Assembly: GCA_038380795.1 (NCBI GenBank)
Contig: CM076268.1
Coordinates: forward strand, 30,761,501 to 30,825,500
Origin: Pyrocephalus nanus
Taxonomy: Eukaryota > Chordata > Aves > Passeriformes > Tyrannidae
Length of the DNA stretch: 64,000 bases
Direction of reading: 5' to 3'
Below, piece by piece: positions 36,701-49,160 of this stretch (the stretch's first letter is position 1; the number at the start of each line of letters is the position of its first letter). The notes beneath the pieces were generated by a model that did no database searches, was not told where the DNA came from, and saw only the letters and a list, made by a program, of their open reading frames with translations. The position numbers and the translations under genes are program-made.

Positions 36701-38849
36701 GGGGGGCTGTGATGTGTGTTAATGAACAGTTGTGGCACTTAACTGAGATCATGGGTTGGTCACATGAATATATATAAAAGATATGAGTGAACATTTTTCC
36801 CCCTTTTTGCGGCAGTTTGGCTGTTGGAAGGACTAAACAATTAAAAGAAATGTTTGAAATGTTTGAACACCACATTAAGTCCCCTAGTCTGTAAGGAAAA
36901 TGAGCTATGAATAATAGAATACTGCTCTAGTTAAATATAGTTATTCAAAATTGTTTTTAGCTACAGATGTTATGCCATTTTAGAAACTTAGACTAAATAA
37001 TGTCAGATCTTGTTTGCTTTTTTAGTATGTTATTCATTTATTGGGAAATTCAAAATTTAAAACAGCTGGGAAAGGGTTTGGTGTTCACTAAGAAATCTTT
37101 AAAATGTGTACATTTCAGACTTACTCTTACAGTGCTGTTTAGAAATAGCTGAATTGTATATTATAGTTATAAAGTTCTGTAAACATGCTCTGCCATGTAG
37201 ATGACAGGGAAACGTGAAATGGGAAAATGAGATAATTCTGGAGCCAAATTTTATGTATTACAGACTTGATAAAACAGCAAATGGCTTTCTCAATTTAAAT
37301 AATTTGTAACTTTCCAGGAACATGCATGGATATTATGAACAGTATGTCTAAAATAGCAGCAGAAAAGAATGTTCATTCTCCTTTAATTCCCCCTTTGATG
37401 TTTATGTCAAAACGAAGGAGTTAATTTATCTAAGAGTTTCACTGCATGAGTTGGACTGTACAAAACCAATCATGTAGAAATAATAGACTACCATTGGAAG
37501 TGCTGTACTATTGCAGTTTTAATAGCTCTTCAGTTCTGCTCAACAATTAGTCCATACATTTTATAGCTGTGTCTTTAAGAAACTGGCACACTCAGCAAAA
37601 TCACAGTAATTGGGAGATGATGCAATGTGGAGAGAAATCAGAGTAAGAAAATTAATTGAAAATAGTGTTTTGTTCGGGTTTGGGTTTGTTTTCTTTTAAA
37701 ATTTTAAACACTGCAGTAGTAATTGCTGGTGGGTGAGACTTCTGCAGAATTTAAATTCCACGTGGCCGGGTTTTTGTGAATTTGCTTTTAAATCAAATTG
37801 CGAAAGAGGCAAAATAGGTCATTAAAATTCTTACTATAGTTTTCTCTCTCTGAAATCAAGTGAGGTTGTTAAGGGGGATCCAGAGGAAGGCTTTTCCTCT
37901 CTGTTGACACGAGTGCTGTTTAACTAAGTTCTCACTACCTGTCAGCATCTTTATAAACCTAATCACACAGATCACGGACAATATGTGAATTAGTTTGTCA
38001 TTTACACAAACAGCTTAAAAGACTCAGCAATCCCTTTTTGCTTGTGCCCACTGGAGAAAGTACTGAGGCTTTACAGTGTGAGCATCCCTCTTCCCGGTGA
38101 TACCCAGTGGTGCTGGTAGTTTCTTGCTAGGACCTTGTTTTTATGCATAAATACTGAAATTAAGGCAAATTTTTTTTAAAAAGTGGTGGATTTTTTTGTT
38201 GCCTTTTTTTTTTTTTTCTTAAGGTTTGTCATTGGCAATTGCAACCTTGTAGTGGTTTTTTAATTACTCTCTTGTCCATTACGGGCCAAAGGTAAGTGAA
38301 GCAGTGATAATTTACATTTCAGCTGAAGTTTGGGCCTTGATATTAGATACAGGTGTATCTTGTATTTCAGTGATCAGACAAGCATTTCTGTGTGCCTCAG
38401 GGCAGCTGTGTTAGTCTTAATGCTATAAATTACTTGAAGGTAATGATAGATAACCAGTTGACTAGAGTAGGAGAGCAAACCTGATTCTTAGACTAATAAG
38501 TAGGGACATAGAGAGGTGTTACTGCTGCTAGAGGAAATCATTATCAACCCCCTAAGAGCTAACATTTTTGGTAAGTCAGTCAAATGATGATATCTTTCTG
38601 CAAAAAGGGTGATACAGTTTCATGGAATAACTGCACTGCTAATACTATAATGTATTATTCTGAACTGTGAGCTGCAGAGGAACATGGAAGAGCAGGAAGA
38701 CTTTATTAGAGAGATTTTTCCCCTACTTTCAACTTTGTGCCCCATTCTGATGCCTGTGCTGTGCACATAGTATTGAAATACTGGACAGGGTTAAGGAAGT
38801 GCCCAGAAAGCAATTCATGGTATAGAAAACCTGCTTTTAAGTGGAAGAC

Positions 38850-39265
38850 TAAAGAATGTCAATTTGTTTAGTGCACAGAGGAGAAGACTGAGAAGGGGCC
38901 CGATTACACTCTGTTAGTTCTTCCGTAAGAAGAAGACCTATGATAGAAGAGGTCTCTGTAATTTGGCAGACAGACACATAGCAGGACCCCGTGCTTCAAA
39001 GTGGAGGCAGATAAATTAATGCTGAAACCAAGGCACAATTATCTAGCAGCGAGGGGTAATTAACCATGGGAACAACTTAGCTAGGAGCATAGGTTCTTTT
39101 TTACTTGAATCCTTTAAATCAACACTGATTTCCAAAAGGCATGATCCTTACTCAAGGAAGTCTTCATCCAGTAGTCAGTCATTCTGTTGTATAGGCAGTA
39201 TCTGCAGAAGGTAAACAAGGCACTAATTTCTTCTGGTCTTAAAAACTGTAACTGTATTAATATAT
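38850..39265 (+). mobile_element. Old CR1-type LINE, 3' end remnant
   Basis: The sequence follows the CR1/L3 LINE 3' end in order. AATTTGTTTAG is followed by a GAGAAGACTGAGAAGGGGCC segment, then GGCAGACAGACACATAGCA, then GCAGATAAATTAATGCTGAA. Next comes GGGTAATTAACCATGGGAAC, a segment like TTTAAATCAACACTGATTTCC, and finally TTCTTCTGGTCTTAAAAACT. This is the region that encodes the end of the reverse transcriptase ORF plus the 3' UTR. It is 5'-truncated and heavily mutated, and lacks the terminal short repeats. It is an ancient insertion, not active. The exact subfamily cannot be assigned by eye. Confidence 0.85.
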
Positions 39266-41215
39266 GTAATTTGTCGCATCTGGGCCAGTAAAGGCTAGTT
39301 TGTGCTTGGATCTTGTGTCCATTATACAATAAAACAAACCCTCCCAAAACATTGCTTGCATTTTTAAGTAGACAAGGCAGAGCTTTGCATCTGGTCTGTG
39401 GACTGGAAACTGAGGAAGAGGAGTGTGGAGGAAGCTGGTATGTTAGGAGCTAAACATCATTGTGTTCACTGTTACACACTGATGCTCTTGATGCCCCATG
39501 TCCTCTGTTCTCCTTACCCATCTCCATCCATCACAAACACTTCCCTGTCTCAGAGCACTGACTGGGCAGTGTGCTCTTCTGCTCTGGTCTCTGAGGGCTG
39601 GTCAGTCCCTTGCCTGTTCTGTGTTGGGAAGATCAGCTCAAGGAGAGTTTTAGGTCAATTTTAGGCCATTTTCAGTAACTTCTTCAAAGGACTCTGTCCT
39701 CAGGTGAAGTATGGTAAATGTAACTCAGTAGCATCTCGTTTAAATGTGCAGCAACATAATGCAGGATCATCTACGGATTTACATTACCAACTCAATGAGT
39801 CTTCCCTGGTGTCCTTCACAGACATCTCCAGTCACCTTACCTTTCTGTGTAATAGCTTTAAAGAGCATGTTAATTAAAAAGCAGGTGTTAGCAACAAGTG
39901 AATAGTAGAAGAGAATGAATTTACTTGAAATCAGCAGTTTCAGGCCACAGAAAGGGGAAGAGAATATGTGAAAAGGCTAATGGTGATCATCCTGCTAACA
40001 TGGGTGACATTCACAGGCACTGCTGCTGCTTCAGCAGAGAGATACTGTGTGACCTTCCAGCTCTGTCATCTCCCTCCCGTGTTTCACTCTGGGTTTGCAA
40101 CTGTAGTAAAAGTTAAACTCCCAGTGAAAAACAGCTCTTTGGTGTGGGGTGGCACATTCACTTTAAGGTGGTGTTGATTCTACTTCTTACTTCATTGATT
40201 AAATGAGTCCCTTCATCTTCAAGTCTTAACAAACCTTAGCTGAACTTTGCTGATTTGGGCCTGTGTCCTATTACGTGCTTTCACAGAGGTAGAACATAAG
40301 TTTGAAAAATGGAAAGGATTATTCCCAGGGTCTTGAGCAGCTCTTAGCTCAGAATACCAGGTACAAAATTAGAGGTATAGTTGCCCTCATTCTTTTATAG
40401 AATCCCGATTTTGCAACGAACCATAATCGTTTGACTGATTTACCAAAAAATTATGGTTCTTCAGGGGGTTTTTGGTGCCGGTTGTTTTGAAAGGCAGCCT
40501 GTAATTAAGATGAATACATGTACATTGTGAATGTTTAGTTATGGTAGAGATGGGTTTGTTATAAAATAAAAACCCCCTAAAAATTACCTAGCTGCAAATC
40601 TTTGCAGTTACTTAGTTTAGAAGGTTAAGTCAATTTATGGAAGTCTGTGTTTACTGTCTTTAGGGCTTGATCATGACATTGGAATGTATTTTGGAAAAAA
40701 AAGACCCTATAAAATGAAATCCACATTTATGGGTAAGGAGCGCAGAGCACTTAGGATCAGCAGTGAGACTACAGTATCTCTTTGAAGTGTAGTGAAGAGG
40801 AGTACTTGCTGCTGCCATGTTGGGTTTAGAAGGTAGTGAATTGATAACTTGGTATTTTCTAACACTGTAACAGCAGCTGGACCCAATGCCATATATTTCA
40901 TGAAAATGTGGACTGTGATATCCTAATGACAGCAGTCAAAAGATAAAACTAGATCTGAAGTACTTAATTTAAAATAAAACTTTATTATAAAGTCAGGTCT
41001 CCTAAGATGCTGCTTTTGTGCTGCGCTGCATGTGAGTAATCTGGGTGACTCATCTAGCCTCTGACATACTGCAGCCATCAACATTCCCAGCCACGAGTGT
41101 TGCCCTTCATAAAGGAAATATCCTATTTTTGGTATGGCAGTGTCCTCAGTTTTAAAGAATTTTCCTCTTTTAAAGTGCTCAGACAATTAATGCCTCATGC
41201 ATGTATTCAACAATA

Positions 41216-41228
41216 GTTGCCTAGCAAC
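41216..41228. promoter_or_regulatory. RFX X-box (GTTGCCTAGCAAC)
   Basis: GTTGCCTAGCAAC is a symmetric X-box: half-sites GTTGC and GCAAC around CTA. This is the canonical recognition sequence of RFX-family factors, which control ciliary and MHC class II genes and many enhancers. A full symmetric match of this length is unlikely by chance at a given place but not in a whole genome. It lies in a moderately GC-rich stretch (41180-41480) of the large intron. Confidence 0.5.
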
Positions 41229-42391
41229 CATCAGAAATATTCGGGAGAGCAGAGGAAGCTGAGATGAATGAACAGTAACATCAGCTCCCATTTCAGGTGA
41301 GCTGAAGAAGGCATCAGGGCTGCGCTGGCTGGGTCCAAGCACGTAGATCCATGAAAATCGAACAGTCCTGAAGTAGCAAAATCGAGCTCCAACTGGCACA
41401 TCAGCCACACGCAGAGATGAGATGGGTTGTGCAGCCAGAAGGGCTTGCAGGAGGCTGCAGCTGGTTGGACTTCAGCACTTTCAGAAGCCTAGAACAAAAT
41501 GATGTAACAATGGTTAAAGTAAATTATAGAAGGTCAACAAACACTTCTTGATGGCTGAGGGAAGTTTTGCCACCTTGTCGCATGTTCCACCTGCAGCTAG
41601 AGAATAAGTGACGTTCCTGCTTCCTTTGGTAGAAGTGTCTGGGCAGGGATCTGAGCTCCAGGAAAACCCCTTACACGGGGCTTGGCTCCAGTCCTTCTCT
41701 TGCTTTGCCACCTGGTTCCCATTTATTCTCATTTTGCACTTTAATTCTAGCATAACTTTTACCTCACAGGAGATTTTCTCACTCTACTGAGTTAAGTTCT
41801 TGATGCCTTTTTTAGCAGTGGAAGATGCTAATGAATGGAATGGAAATCTTTTCCACAGTAACAACCTACAGCCACTATATGCCTGTTTGGATTTTGGTCT
41901 TTTATCTTTTTAAAATTTTTTTTCATCAGAAAGATTGACATTACGTGCTCAGTCTAGGATCCTGTGGGGGCCAACTCTGTCACAGCAGAGCTGGTGTGGC
42001 CATGTCCTGTGCCTGTCCTTTTCTCTGGATGAGGTTTGGTGCTGTTCCACTGTCTCTCCAGTGGCTACCCCATTGCAGCAGCTCAGGACTTTGGGACCCA
42101 CAGTTCAGTGGGATGCACTATCTTGTCAGAACCATTTGAGATGGTTATATATACTTCTGCAGTTTTAATCTGTAGAAGTATATTCAGTTGGTTTCTTTAC
42201 ATTAGACACATAAAAATTAGAGAGCCTGATAGTTGTCTGTTAGTCTTGCTCAGAACATTTTTGACTGCCTGCCCCCATTTGAAGAAAGTTATGAAATTCT
42301 GACATTCTCCTGTTGGATAGAAAACCAGATTTATGATCATCTCTACTTCAAAGGTAAAGGTTAAAAACAAGATTAGGATCTCCTTTCCACT

Positions 42392-42457
42392 CATGTAAAT
42401 CCACAGGAGTCAATTACTTTGAATTGACAGTGATGTGATTTAGATCAGAATCTGGCA
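42392..42457. repeat. Decayed near-palindromic amniote repeat, copy 3
   Basis: ATGTAAATCCACAGGAGTCA, then ATTACTTTGAATTGACAGTG, ATTTAGATCAGAATCTGGC are the same type as the copies at 3394 and 33660, including the CAGAATCTGGC end. Confidence 0.55.
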
Positions 42458-45400
42458 TTAAAGCCTTTTGGGGTTTGCTCTTATACCCATCGACTTTCAG
42501 TGCCACTTGACTGCTGACTCTTTGCTTTTGGTATGTGGTGGTGGTATTTGCATGTGGAAGTGCCTCAGGGGCCCCACATAAAACATTGGTTCACTAGCTT
42601 TAGTGGGATTTTTTAGATTAGATGTTAAAATGTTGAAATCAAAATATGTAGGGGGTGGTCGGGAAGTATCAGACACACAATGGTAATCAGAATAATGTGA
42701 TTTTTGAGGTTGATATCTCATGACTTAGCTGAAAAAAAATCCCTTATGTATCTTGGAGGTCTGAGGCTTTTACTCTTTCTGATTATAACAGGCATTTATT
42801 TCTGGCCTTGATGGCTGATGAGATATCAAACTTAAAATATGCCATGATCCTATAGTCTGGTAGTGCTTTCTGGCACTGGTCAGTGACTAAATATAGCCAG
42901 TTTTGAACCGCTGTGATAAACCTGGAAATAATGTTCAGCAGAAAATTCTCAGACAATTCCATAGACAAATGTGGAATATGAAATGACTTTTCTGGATCGC
43001 ATCTGGTTCGTACTGTATATGTTTTTTTGCCCTGTCTCTCTCATTCCCGAGCTTTCTAACTGCTATCCTACAAATGTTTTGTGGTACAGATAAATCTTAA
43101 CTAAGGCATCCCAGTGGTTCATGTTGGTTCATGCTAAAGCAACAAATAACATAAAGGAGTTTTAAACCCCAGCTATTTCATGAATTCCTTTTGGCTTTGT
43201 AAAACCATTTTGATTTGTTTTTACGAAAAGAAGGTGTATTTAAAAAAAAAAAAAAAAGGCATGCATTTCTAGAAATCACTGATTGTCTTCTAACTGGCAT
43301 AGTCCAGAAACATGCAGATTCTTGCATTGTATAATGGGATTAGTGGTATTCATCTGTCATGCATAATGTGAAGGTGATAGTCAGAAGAGGAAAAGAACTT
43401 TTTTGAAAGGATTGGGGTTTTTTTGTTTGGGTTTGTTTGGGGTTTTTTAATGATTTATCCACATACTTGGGTTTTTTTCCTTTTATCTTTTTTTTTTTTC
43501 TTTTTTAAACTTCCAACAGGCTGTGTTTAATTTCAAGATGGTGTCTTTGCTAGGAAGATAATCAAATGTAATGTCTTCCACAACCTCTTCATATGCATGA
43601 CTGCATAAAGCTTGTGTAACAGTTTATTATTATAAAATTAGTATAGCATAGCATAGAGCAAACTGGGCCCCTGGCCAGATGAACTAGACAATGAATAGTT
43701 ATATAAGGTTTTGAAGCACATGTATTAGAACACAAGCGCCCTGTATTTTCTTCTCAATTGTCTGCTGTTTGTTAATGTTTCCCTTTCAACGTGATTGCAT
43801 CTCAATTTAATAGCACTTGCCATTTCAGGGTCTACTGTGCCAGCGCTCACATAGTTACATCCCCTCTGTGCTGCAAAGCCTGCATGTATATTAAAACTGA
43901 ACTAGGCATGGTTGGCTAATGGGTACTTTGAGAGATATGCACTTATAGAATTAAGTGATGTATGTAATTGTTAATTTTGTGTTAACAAGTTTGAAAAATG
44001 TGTTTCACCAATAATTGTAATGCTCCATTCTGTGCAAAGTGTGACATTTTAATTCTTGTTGAACAGTTTCCTACCTCTGCTCTGTGTTTTCATGGCAGGG
44101 TATTATTTTGCAATCAGGATAAAAGCATTATTTATTAAAGTTCTAAAATATTACATTACTGGAAGTTTTAAACTGCAGATCAATCTTCTCTTTCATAAAA
44201 GCATTTCATTGATTTTATTTTTTTTAATTGGTCTTTGAATTTAAACTGAAGTTCTGCATTATGGATTGCCGGTGATTCCAGAAGCAGAGGGATGTTTTAG
44301 TGGAGACTTGATGCTGCTTTAAAGGCACTGAGACATACCTGTCACAGAACTGTGGGAAATGCTTGTGTTTGGCATATGCAGCTTTGGGACTGTCAGATCC
44401 CAGCCTGCTGCATTTTTGGCACAGGGAGCCCATTGACTTGGGCTGTGGGAAACCTACACTCAGCACTATCGGTCCTTGTGTCTTTTTCTGCGCCTCCAAA
44501 GGAACTTCTGTTAGAGACTTCATGTCTTTGGGAGTCAATGAACAACTCCTCCTTGCTTTCAGTGGGGCGGGACAGCCTTTCCATGGTGAGAGGCTGCTCA
44601 GTAGCCACTGGCTGCAGTTGCCCAGGTGTCCCTTAGTGGAAGAGTGACACTGTCACCTGCCTTCGGGATCTGGATTTATTTGCTTTCTCTGTGTGTTCCA
44701 AACAGCCCAGAAGTCTGGATTCCCCTGCTATCTATTGCTTCAGTCCTCCTATTCTTCAGTTCCTCACCTTTTGCTCCCCTCGCCTGGCCACATGGTCCCA
44801 TCTCCATCCTGGTTCCTCTTTGTTAGAGCAGGGTGATGCCATTTCTCCCGTGGCAGCCCTTGGTGGTTCATTCGGGCCGTTGCAGTTGTGAGACCAAAGC
44901 CTGCTTATTATTCCATTTTGCAGTGAATAAATTAATTCTTCGCTCTCTAGTAGGCTTAGCTACGAAACTGCACAAAGCAAGGCTCGCATTTCCCTTCCAG
45001 CTAACAGGGGTTTATGTTGTTTGGATGTTCCGTGGCATCCCATCAGTGGAGTCTGACCTGGTGCAGCCTTACTGGTTGCCAGCCAGTGAGGGAAGGCAGT
45101 TGAGAAGGAGGGACCATCGCTGTCCCCCACTGAGTTCAGGAGCGCCTCTGTCTAGGATTTGAATTCCCAGTAGAGCAAGCTTTTCTTATTTGCTGATAAG
45201 GGCAGGATGGGAGGAGCATAATAGGCTCAAAACACAATAAAAATAGCAAAGGAAACAAACATTTTGTGCCTAATTTGAAACCAACTGATCTCCATGGTGA
45301 TTGCAACAAATCTGCTACGTTTGACTGTGTAGTGAAGGCAAAGGTTAGAAATAAGAGTTCACCAGCCGTGCTGGACTGTGTGAATGAACACAAGAGTAAG

Positions 45401-47030
45401 AGTGTTGGTACCTTCCCAATGATGGAGGGACTGTGTGAAAGTGCCCAGGGGAATTCCACAAATAACCTCATTGAAACTCCAGGGGATTCAAGTGTCTTCC
45501 TTCATCATGCATCTTCAGAAAAATCAGCTTGTACAAATATCCTAGGATTTTTGCTTTCCACAGTGCTGTTCTGTGGAAAAGAGTCCACAGCACTATGTCT
45601 TCAGACAAAAGTAGTGTGGCAGAAGACCTTCAGAAACCAGACTGGAAAACCTTAGGTGAATAATAGGACTAATATACTTGCCACAGTAAATAATAGGACC
45701 AAAGCTCCCCCAAAACTCTTGATTGGCATTGTTTCAGAATGAATCCTTATGTGAAATAGATGCCAGAGATAAAATTGCAGTCTCAATTTACAGATATTTG
45801 AGACAGAGGAAGAAGGGACTACATTAATCCTTACCAAAGTGGAGCAAATCCTTACAGTAGTCTCAGATACTGTCAGGTGACGAGTCAGAAAGTTTTATTG
45901 TTGATATCTTCTGAGTTCAGGGCTACTGAGTTTTGGCATGCGGAATGGGCAAACAGCATTTGCAGATCAACCCATCTCCTTTTTACTGAGGCCATTGGCA
46001 ACAGAAAGCTTTCTACTTGCAGTAGGTGTGTTTGAGTTTCTATTTAAAAAAAAACAAAACAAAACAAACGAATTTTAGATGGAAGATTATACTTTTGAAA
46101 TCCTTAGTTGTAATGAAAAGGTCTTCAGAGGCAGCTGATGAAGACATTCAGAGTGTTACACTGCATCAAGATTTAGAGTTTCTTGAGTAAATATTGACCA
46201 ATTTGACCTTTACTTCTCCTCAGTCAATATTTATCTCTTGGGACAATGAATCTTCATATTCACCTTAGATGAAGTACAAGTCTACTTAATAGTATACTTG
46301 GAAATCCAGGAGAGGTGATGATTTGTCTTGGTGCTACTTTTATCTGTTTAAAATTACATATACAGAAGGTTTGGCCACTCATGTCACTTTGTCAGGTTTC
46401 CTAAACAAAGCAGCCGCAGGTCATGGCTGATGGGGAACTTCTAGGAAAAACTTAAATCCCTCAGCAGGCAGAGTGGGTCTGTCTGGGAGTGGAGCAATCT
46501 CTTTATTGGAAATGAGGATGAGGATTCCTGTACAGTGTCAGAGCCCTTCCAAATACTGTCAGGAGGACGGGACTCACCAGGATTAGTCCATAAAATTCTT
46601 TCTGTGTATTTTATGAAGTAAAGAAAAGAAGTTTTTGAGGTTTCTGAACCTACCGCAGTCTTTCAAGCAGGCTGAGCCCGAATAGGACAACATCATATAT
46701 TGTGCAGAAAGCACTGCCCAAGAGACCAGTCTGAAGGCAAAGGGGACAGTGGCTTACCAGGAGTCCCACCCTGCCTGAGATACGGATTTGGGAGCAGGTG
46801 AGCCCTGACACAGCTGGGTGATGTGGCACAGTGGCCAGTTGCATCCCTATTGCAGTTTGCTTTTGTAAGTTATTCCCCAGCGCCTGCCCCCAGCTGCTTG
46901 ACTTGTTTTGTCCCTCTGGCTGGGGAGCCAGGGTTGGAAATGCTGTAGCTTCCTATGGCTTGAGTGCCAGAATTCAGTCACTAGGAGTGCAGAGCAAATA
47001 GTGTGACCCTGACCAAGCCCCATCAAAGAG

Positions 47031-47086
47031 GACTGTACTCCTGCCTTTATTATTTCAGGACTGTATTACCCTCTTTATTATTTCAG
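47031..47086 (+). repeat. 28-bp tandem duplication
   Basis: Two adjacent 28-base units both begin GACTGTA and end CTTTATTATTTCAG. They differ at five positions in the middle, so the duplication is not very recent. Each unit ends like a splice acceptor. Confidence 0.85.
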
Positions 47087-48479
47087 TAGCAATTTCAGTA
47101 TTTGGAGGCCCTGGCTTAGGTGGGAGCTGAGACATGGCCTTCCCCTGAAGAGTGGGGTTGCTGGGGCAGCACATGTGGTCATGAATCCTGCACAGGCAGT
47201 CCTGGCCACCTCCCTGGTGCATCAGTGCCTGGATGCACCATGTCACCCTTCGGTGTCCCACAGCATCCCTGCCTGCTGCTGGCAGAAGCCTCCTCTTACC
47301 AATAGGGGCGCACTTTGGGGTAAAAGTGCAGTTACTGTGCTTGTGAGAGTTACTACTCTTGAGAGAGCAAGAGCAACTGGAAAGAGCTGCTGAGGCGGTG
47401 GAGTAAGGCGGAGCCTTACAAATATCTGCTTATGCAAATCAAATCATTTGTCTTCTGAAATGTTCGTTTTGCCTTCTCCCTGATTATATTTTCTGAATTG
47501 CCATATGTACTTCTAGTGATATTTCAGTCTTGTCAAATTAAGAAGTGAAGGCCTTATAATTAACTTAGGATATATACCAAATAAAGTAATGTTTATCATT
47601 TTTACTGTTTAATCAGTCAATAATATCCCAGGTGGCCTGTGAGGTTTTTATTTTAAAAAAGTCTAACCTGTTTTTGTAACCCTATAACTATCAAAGGTAT
47701 TTGTTTGGGGAGAAGGCATTAAGAAGAGAATTTAAAAATTGCACAATTACAGTTAAAAAAACAGGGCAGGCAACGTCATGCGTTTCTGAAGAGCATGCTG
47801 TTTAATTTTATAGTAACAGTATTTTAAGAATGCTGACGGTACACAGGAAAGCAGTGAGTAATTCTCATTGCAAAACCCTGATGGTTTGTTGTGTTCAAAA
47901 TGCTAAGACTTAATCAGCCCTGGATTTCTCTTAGGAAGAACAGGACATTGGGGAAAAAAAAAATACCCAGCTGAAGCAGTAGTGATTTATCAAAGCAGTA
48001 TTCAAATATAATAAAGGTTTGGCATCTTTGCTTAGGATGGGCTGCAAAATGCATTTGTTTTCATGTACCTTTTCTTTTTTTCCTGATGTGCCTGATTGAC
48101 TTGTTTTAATACCGGTGTTATTTACATTTCAGGGATGGGCCTCTATTATGCAGGAAATTGTCCAAACCCCTACAGCTGTATTTTAAATTGAAATGATTTT
48201 TTTTTATGAAGTGATTGTGCAGACTTAATTTAGTAATCTATTATTAAATATATAGTTTCAGGCTGTATAAAGTCTTTATATAGAACGAATATGGGCACAT
48301 ATGAAGATCTAGGCTATATATACACCTGGTTCTGTATATTAAATCTTTTACATATGTTGTCCATTTTCAGGAACAAATAAACTGCTGCTTTTGAAAACTC
48401 AGCTTCTCTTCCATATTAGGGAATTCTGCAGACTCCCTGTGTTCCTTAGCTTCAGTATAATGCTAAATCAGTTTGTACA

Positions 48480-49160
48480 TTAGTCTATTTTTAGTTATGA
48501 ATGAACTTTATGGAGTGCAGCGCGCAGAGTGATTTCAGAGATTCTCGCTCATAAAACCCGTGTGTCATGCGCCGCAATTACAGCTGTAAACATTATGCAA
48601 GCTCTGGGCTTCCAGGAGCCTGAGCCCTGAAATTTCCAGGAGGGAAATGCGCCCCCGGCCCCCCCTCACCCTTTTCTACAAAATATTGACGCGAATAGTA
48701 AATCTCATGGCATGAAATCGGGTTAAATTGTGTGACCTTGGCTGCGGCGGGCGGGCTGCCTGGCATGGCAGCAGGGGGACACTAGAGGGCAACTGAGAGT
48801 TTGCTTTAAACCAGCCAAGCTGGAGATGGTTTTAATATCAACTAAGTGTTTAAACTCGGTGAGGATTTATTTTCCTGTCTGCAGATTTCACATATGTAAC
48901 CTCGGAGTTTCCATTGACAGCAAATAATAATCCAACTGAAGTTCTTCAAGGGGGAAAATGCAGCGGGAGCGGGTCCGAAGCCTGCTTTTGCCCAAATAAG
49001 GCTTTTTTTGCAGACCCCATGTGTTAGATAATGATCAACTGACAGTCGGTCATGAGTTAATAATGCTGGATGCTGAAATATGCATACCATGTGGTATACA
49101 ACAGTTCTGCGGGGAGAGACAAACACGGCTATAATTAGACATCTGAAACACAAGGAAGTG
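48480..49160. promoter_or_regulatory. Candidate conserved intronic regulatory block with CTCF-like site
   Basis: About 20 CpGs are retained across this 0.7 kb stretch, while neighbouring intron sequence has very few. GC-rich parts (GGCGGGCGGG near 48747) alternate with AT-rich, homeodomain-like stretches. A CTCF-type motif ACACTAGAGGGCAAC at 48779-48793 matches the core consensus CCACTAGRKGGCASY at 13 of 15 positions by eye. This combination is typical of conserved regulatory elements in introns of developmental genes. Conservation and binding have not been tested. Confidence 0.45.

Noticed and set aside
45266..45655. Open frame of 129 codons on the plus strand with cysteines
   Set aside because: No signal peptide or spaced cysteine motif, no acceptor or donor fitting ARID5B phase, and no resemblance to any ARID5B exon.
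46188..46233. Inverted repeat TAAATATTGAC as a possible small DNA transposon
   Set aside because: The arms are only 11 bp and 24 bp apart, with no target-site duplication. AT-rich inverted repeats of this size are common.
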